From NCBI RefSeq assembly GCF_016714275.1, contig NZ_JADJNP010000001.1, positions 1,302,001 to 1,366,000 on the forward strand: 64,000 nucleotides of DNA, written 5' to 3'. A program made the position numbers and the translations under genes. Positions 60,884-64,000 of the stretch are shown here, in pieces. The DNA comes from Tessaracoccus sp. (lineage in GTDB: Bacteria; Actinomycetota; Actinomycetes; Propionibacteriales; Propionibacteriaceae). The notes below the pieces were generated by a model that had not been told where the DNA came from, ran no database searches, and worked only from the letters and a program-made list of their open reading frames with translations. Numbering within the stretch: the stretch's first letter is position 1; each line of letters opens with the position of its first letter.

Positions 60884-62956
60884 GTGGCCGTCGAAGACAT
60901 CCTGGCAGCACTGGGTCTGACGCTGACCCCCGCCTGGGCGCCGCGGGCGTTCCTCAGGTTCTTCCTGTCGGCCGCGGACGCCGCGCGGGTGGCGCCGGGG
61001 AGCCTTCGGGTGAGCGAGGGCCCGCTCGACGGCCCCGCGTCGATGGACGTCTCGTTCACCGTCCTCGATCCCCTGGCGGGTCCGCCGCAGCTGCGCCCCC
61101 TCTTCCCGGGCGCCCTCACCTTCGTCGCCGACCCCGCCGCACCCGGCACCCTGCCCGAGCCCGCGGCGACCCAGCTGACCCCCGCCGGCTACGCCACCTG
61201 GCGGACGCGGGGCACGCTGCGGGTCACGGTCACGGACGCCGCCGTCGACGCCGCGCTGAAGGACCACACCTCGGCCCTCGGGGTTCAGCCCAACGTCGCG
61301 TTCTACTCCCCCGTCCAGCTGTCCCAGGACTTCCTCCTCACCACGCTGCCGACGAGGCTGAGGAAGGACACGGTCAAGGGCGCGGGCACGGTCGTGCGGC
61401 CCGCGAACGCCGCCTGGCCGAGGCACGCGGTCTCCCGGTTCCTCCAGGGCTCGCACGCACCGGTGCTGCGCCTCGGCACGGTCGCGGCGGACGACGACGT
61501 GATCGCCCACCCGATGCCCACCGTCGTGATGGCCCCGGGCGGGGACGTGAGCCTCAGGATCGTCGTCGCCCGCGCGCAGTCGCCCCAGGACGGCCCGGAC
61601 TCGGCACTCGACGCCCTGGCCCCGGGGATCGCCGCCGCCGATCCCCGGCACCCGCGCAACGCCCCGCTCCCCGCCCGGGAGGTCTACCGGACGCTGCGGC
61701 CGCACATGATCGACGCCGCCGTCGGCTCCGCGGTGCCCGACGCGTGCCTGGCCTCCTGGCCCGCGGCGCGGCGCTACTTCCCGTTCCGGGTCACCCGCAC
61801 GTGGCAGGACGTCCCCAACTTCTCGGTCCTCTTCCCGCCCCGCAGCGCCGTCGTCGACATCTCGACGGCGCCGACGATGACGCTGGGGCTCCCCGCGCAC
61901 GGGGTGGTCTTCGTGCCCCAGGACCCGGGATCCGGGACGCCTCCCGCGACCCCGTCGCTGTCCCTGACGGGTTTCACGCCGCTGCCGACGACCTTCCTCG
62001 ACGGTGCGACCCCGGACGCGTGGCGGGTGAAGAGCAGGACGACGCCCGTCGTCCTCTCGACGGCGAAGCCGACCCACGTGATCCTGCGCCGGCCGCTGCG
62101 CGAGGAGATCCTCGCCGACCCCGTCTTCCCCGCGCCGGAGGGCGCGCGGTGCACCTACATGTCGCTGCGGCGGGCGACGCGGGCGTTCGTCGACCATCGC
62201 GTCACCGGCGGCAGACTCGCCCACGAGCGCGCGAAGACCGCCCCCGTGACCCGCGACCTGATGGCGGCCGCGTGGCCGGCCGACCCCGCCGCGCCGGAGC
62301 GCGTGCGGAAGGCGCTGAAGGTCGCCTCCCGGATACTTCTGAACGCGAACCCTCCGCCGTCGGCTCCACCCGGACGCGCCCGGGATCTCGAGAACGTCTG
62401 GATCGCCTTCTTCCCCGACGACGTCCCGGCCCAGGACATCGACGGCACCGGGAGCCTCGCCCGCACGAAGGTCTACACCGGCGGCGAGATGTTCTACGCG
62501 CTGTGGCAGACCATCGAGGGCGTGCTCAAGGGCAACGGCACCAAGCGGAACTTCTCGAACGAGTTCGTGGGTACCGGGGCGCCGGGGGCGATCGTCGCCG
62601 TCGGGCTGTCGTCGGGGTTCCTGACGCGCCCGCCGCACGCGGCCCCGCATCCCACCGCCGCCGACCTCACGGCCAACGTGGACGACATGCTGACCGCGCT
62701 GACTCCGGGGACGATGCTCCAGTTCTGGAACCTGACGACGGACTATCGGGTGGAGCGCAGCAGGGTCGGCGACATCGAGGAATACGGCCACTCGCCGCTC
62801 TTCCAGAGGTACCTGCCCGTGGTGAACGGAAAGCCATCGGGAATCGTCGTCGTCGACCAGTACGGCGACGGCCACGGGTGTCCGGTGGCCAACGGGCAGA
62901 TCACGTGGGGAGGCGCCCGGCAGGCGGTCTGGATCGCCGCCCAGTGGGACGACTGA
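60884..62956 (+). CDS. uncharacterised protein (690 aa) divergent from the giant-gene operon
   Basis: Function is not recognised. The GTG at 60884 (MAVEDILAALGLTLTPAWAP) has AAGGGG 6 nt upstream; the open frame reaches back to 60794 through the spacer and is not credible there. The protein is rich in Pro, Ala and Arg. It has a beta-rich N-terminal third, a central segment RYFPFRVTRTWQDVPNFSVL followed by FPPRSAVVDIS, and a C-terminal third with VWIAFFPDDVPAQDIDG and VVDQYGDGHGCPVANGQITW. There is no signal peptide, membrane span or known motif. Head-to-head arrangement with the giant operon suggests shared control, but this is inference. Confidence 0.82.
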   Translation: MAVEDILAALGLTLTPAWAPRAFLRFFLSAADAARVAPGSLRVSEGPLDGPASMDVSFTVLDPLAGPPQLRPLFPGALTFVADPAAPGTLPEPAATQLTPAGYATWRTRGTLRVTVTDAAVDAALKDHTSALGVQPNVAFYSPVQLSQDFLLTTLPTRLRKDTVKGAGTVVRPANAAWPRHAVSRFLQGSHAPVLRLGTVAADDDVIAHPMPTVVMAPGGDVSLRIVVARAQSPQDGPDSALDALAPGIAAADPRHPRNAPLPAREVYRTLRPHMIDAAVGSAVPDACLASWPAARRYFPFRVTRTWQDVPNFSVLFPPRSAVVDISTAPTMTLGLPAHGVVFVPQDPGSGTPPATPSLSLTGFTPLPTTFLDGATPDAWRVKSRTTPVVLSTAKPTHVILRRPLREEILADPVFPAPEGARCTYMSLRRATRAFVDHRVTGGRLAHERAKTAPVTRDLMAAAWPADPAAPERVRKALKVASRILLNANPPPSAPPGRARDLENVWIAFFPDDVPAQDIDGTGSLARTKVYTGGEMFYALWQTIEGVLKGNGTKRNFSNEFVGTGAPGAIVAVGLSSGFLTRPPHAAPHPTAADLTANVDDMLTALTPGTMLQFWNLTTDYRVERSRVGDIEEYGHSPLFQRYLPVVNGKPSGIVVVDQYGDGHGCPVANGQITWGGARQAVWIAAQWDD

Positions 62957-63001
62957 CCCTCGGCGGCATCGACGCCCTCGCTACGACGGCCCGTCGGGGA
63001 G

Positions 63002-63015
63002 TAGAGTCCGCGCCG
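63002..63015 (+). promoter_or_regulatory. probable -10 element for a leaderless sulP
   Basis: TAGAGT at 63002-63007 precedes the GTG at 63015 by 7 nt with no ribosome-binding site between, a layout typical of leaderless actinobacterial transcripts. No -35 box is evident. Confidence 0.4.
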
Positions 63016-64000
63016 TGCAGGTCGTAGGAGTAGAGGTCCCCCTCGCGTCCCTCCGCGCGCTCGTCCCCTCCCGCGACGACTACCGCGGACTGACCGCGCG
63101 CCTGCCCACGGAACTCCTCGCGGGGCTCACCGTCGGCATCGTGGCGCTGCCGTTGGCGCTCGGGTTCGGCGTCGCCTCCGGCGTGGGCGCCGCCGCGGGG
63201 CTCGTGACCGCGGTCGTCGCCGGGCTCGTCGCCGCCGTGTTCGGCGGCTCACACCTTCAGGTCTCCGGCCCCACCGGGGCCATGACGGTGGTGCTCCTGC
63301 CCGTCGTCGCCCACTACGGCGTCGACAAGGTTCCGCTGCTCGCCATCCTCGCGGGCGTGCTCGTCGTCGTCATGGCGGTCACGGGCATGGGCCGCGCCGT
63401 CGACATCATCCCCTGGCCGGTGGTCGAGGGGTTCACGTTCGGCATCGGCATCATCATCGCGCTGCAGCAGGTGCCGCTCGCGCTCGACACCCCCAAGGGC
63501 GAGGCCGAGTCGACGCTGGTGTCCAGCTGGCAGACGATGCTCGCCACCGACTGGGCGACGGCGACGGCCCCGCTCGCGGTCGTCCTCGGCGTCGTCGTCG
63601 TGCATCTGGTCCTGCAGCGGTTCGCGAAGGCGCTGCCCGCGTCGCTGATCGCCATCGTGCTCGCCACGCTCGCGGCGGAGCTGCTGGGCCTCCCCGTGCT
63701 GCGCATCGGCGAGCTGCCCGCGTCGCTTCCGGCGCCCGCGGTGCCCGACTGGTCGTGGCAGCTGATCACCCAGCTCACTCCCCCGGCGATCGCCGTGGCC
63801 GCGCTTGCGGCGCTGGAGTCGCTGCTGAGCGCCCGCGTCGCCGACGGGTTCGTCCCTGATGTGCCCCGCACCAACCCGGACAGGGAGCTGTTCGGCCAAG
63901 GCCTCGCCAACATCGCCTCAGGCCTCTTCGGCGGACTCCCCGCAACGGGAGCCATCGCCCGCACGGCCGTCAACGCGCGGGTCGGAGGCCGCACTCGAGT
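63015..64000 (+). CDS. SulP-family anion transporter, 3' end outside the window
   Basis: The gene runs off the right edge; 328 codons are visible from the GTG at 63015. The protein has at least eight hydrophobic segments beginning LLAGLTVGIVALPLALGFGV. The family motif SHLQVSGPTGAMTVVL is near residue 80, followed by WPVVEGFTFGIGIIIALQQ and LESLLSARVADG. These are typical of SulP carriers of sulphate, bicarbonate or other anions. The STAS or carbonic-anhydrase domain that would narrow the substrate lies beyond the window. Function beyond SulP membership is not decided. It follows the 690-residue gene by 58 bp in the same direction. Confidence 0.88.
   Translation, partial: MQVVGVEVPLASLRALVPSRDDYRGLTARLPTELLAGLTVGIVALPLALGFGVASGVGAAAGLVTAVVAGLVAAVFGGSHLQVSGPTGAMTVVLLPVVAHYGVDKVPLLAILAGVLVVVMAVTGMGRAVDIIPWPVVEGFTFGIGIIIALQQVPLALDTPKGEAESTLVSSWQTMLATDWATATAPLAVVLGVVVVHLVLQRFAKALPASLIAIVLATLAAELLGLPVLRIGELPASLPAPAVPDWSWQLITQLTPPAIAVAALAALESLLSARVADGFVPDVPRTNPDRELFGQGLANIASGLFGGLPATGAIARTAVNARVGGRTR

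Noticed and set aside
41657..62956. Contractile injection system or prophage tail
   Set aside because: No sheath, tube, baseplate spike, AAA+ or lysin-like sequences were recognised, and protein sizes and composition do not fit.

Overview
This window is a high-GC (about 70% by eye) actinobacterial chromosome segment. The gene order and fusions point to the Propionibacteriaceae: a divergent hem cluster of coproporphyrin-pathway type, a CbiE-CbiG-CbiH fusion like that of Propionibacterium freudenreichii, and the anaerobic cbi pathway with CbiX and CbiD. The genus cannot be fixed from the sequence alone; Tessaracoccus or a relative is a guess. No phage, transposase, tRNA or rRNA gene was found.

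Layout. 109-9354: haem synthesis from glutamyl-tRNA. hemE-hemY-hemCD-hemB-hemL run leftward with 1-4 nt overlaps; hemA-hemH-hemQ run rightward. Together they make the coproporphyrin-dependent haem route, apart from glutamyl-tRNA synthesis itself. 9373-13206: a small exported protein, a histidine phosphatase, rsfS, nadD, a 45-residue membrane protein and proA. 13357-16620: cbiD, a His-rich radical SAM/SPASM enzyme and a DtxR/MntR-family repressor. 16742-19443: a metal ABC transporter with a perfect 24-bp operator-like palindrome in front. 19487-23375: ribonucleotide reductase nrdAB behind a promoter and a cobalamin riboswitch. The small subunit has Phe in place of the radical Tyr, as in class Ic (Mn/Fe) enzymes.

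23379-38940: nhaA, then the corrinoid genes. These are cobA, a CbiA-CobC fusion and cobO (leftward), cbiT (rightward), the cobalt ECF importer cbiMNQO behind a second cobalamin riboswitch, and cbiL-cbiF-cbiEGH-cbiX-cbiC behind a third. A vapBC toxin-antitoxin pair sits between the last two operons, and hipBA sits just upstream of the third riboswitch. 40731-41315 is a lone P-loop domain related to the C-terminal half of tRNA 2-selenouridine synthase.

41657-62956: a locus of five very large, poorly characterised genes (596, 1909, 996 and 2773 residues leftward, 690 residues rightward). The 2773-residue protein carries an alpha/beta-hydrolase-like segment and a long beta-rich region resembling what I remember as DUF6603. 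This is the best candidate in the window for an undescribed system. The window ends inside a SulP-family transporter.

The haem, corrinoid, Mn/Fe and RNR genes form a coherent tetrapyrrole and metal-cofactor neighbourhood. Haem and B12 share uroporphyrinogen III (HemCD). The third cobalamin riboswitch should repress corrinoid synthesis and the second cobalt uptake when B12 is plentiful, and the first should shut down the B12-independent nrdAB. A short repeat family (core GGCTCAACCAGCG) is scattered through gene ends and gaps and lies twice, in frame, inside the CbiA-CobC gene.
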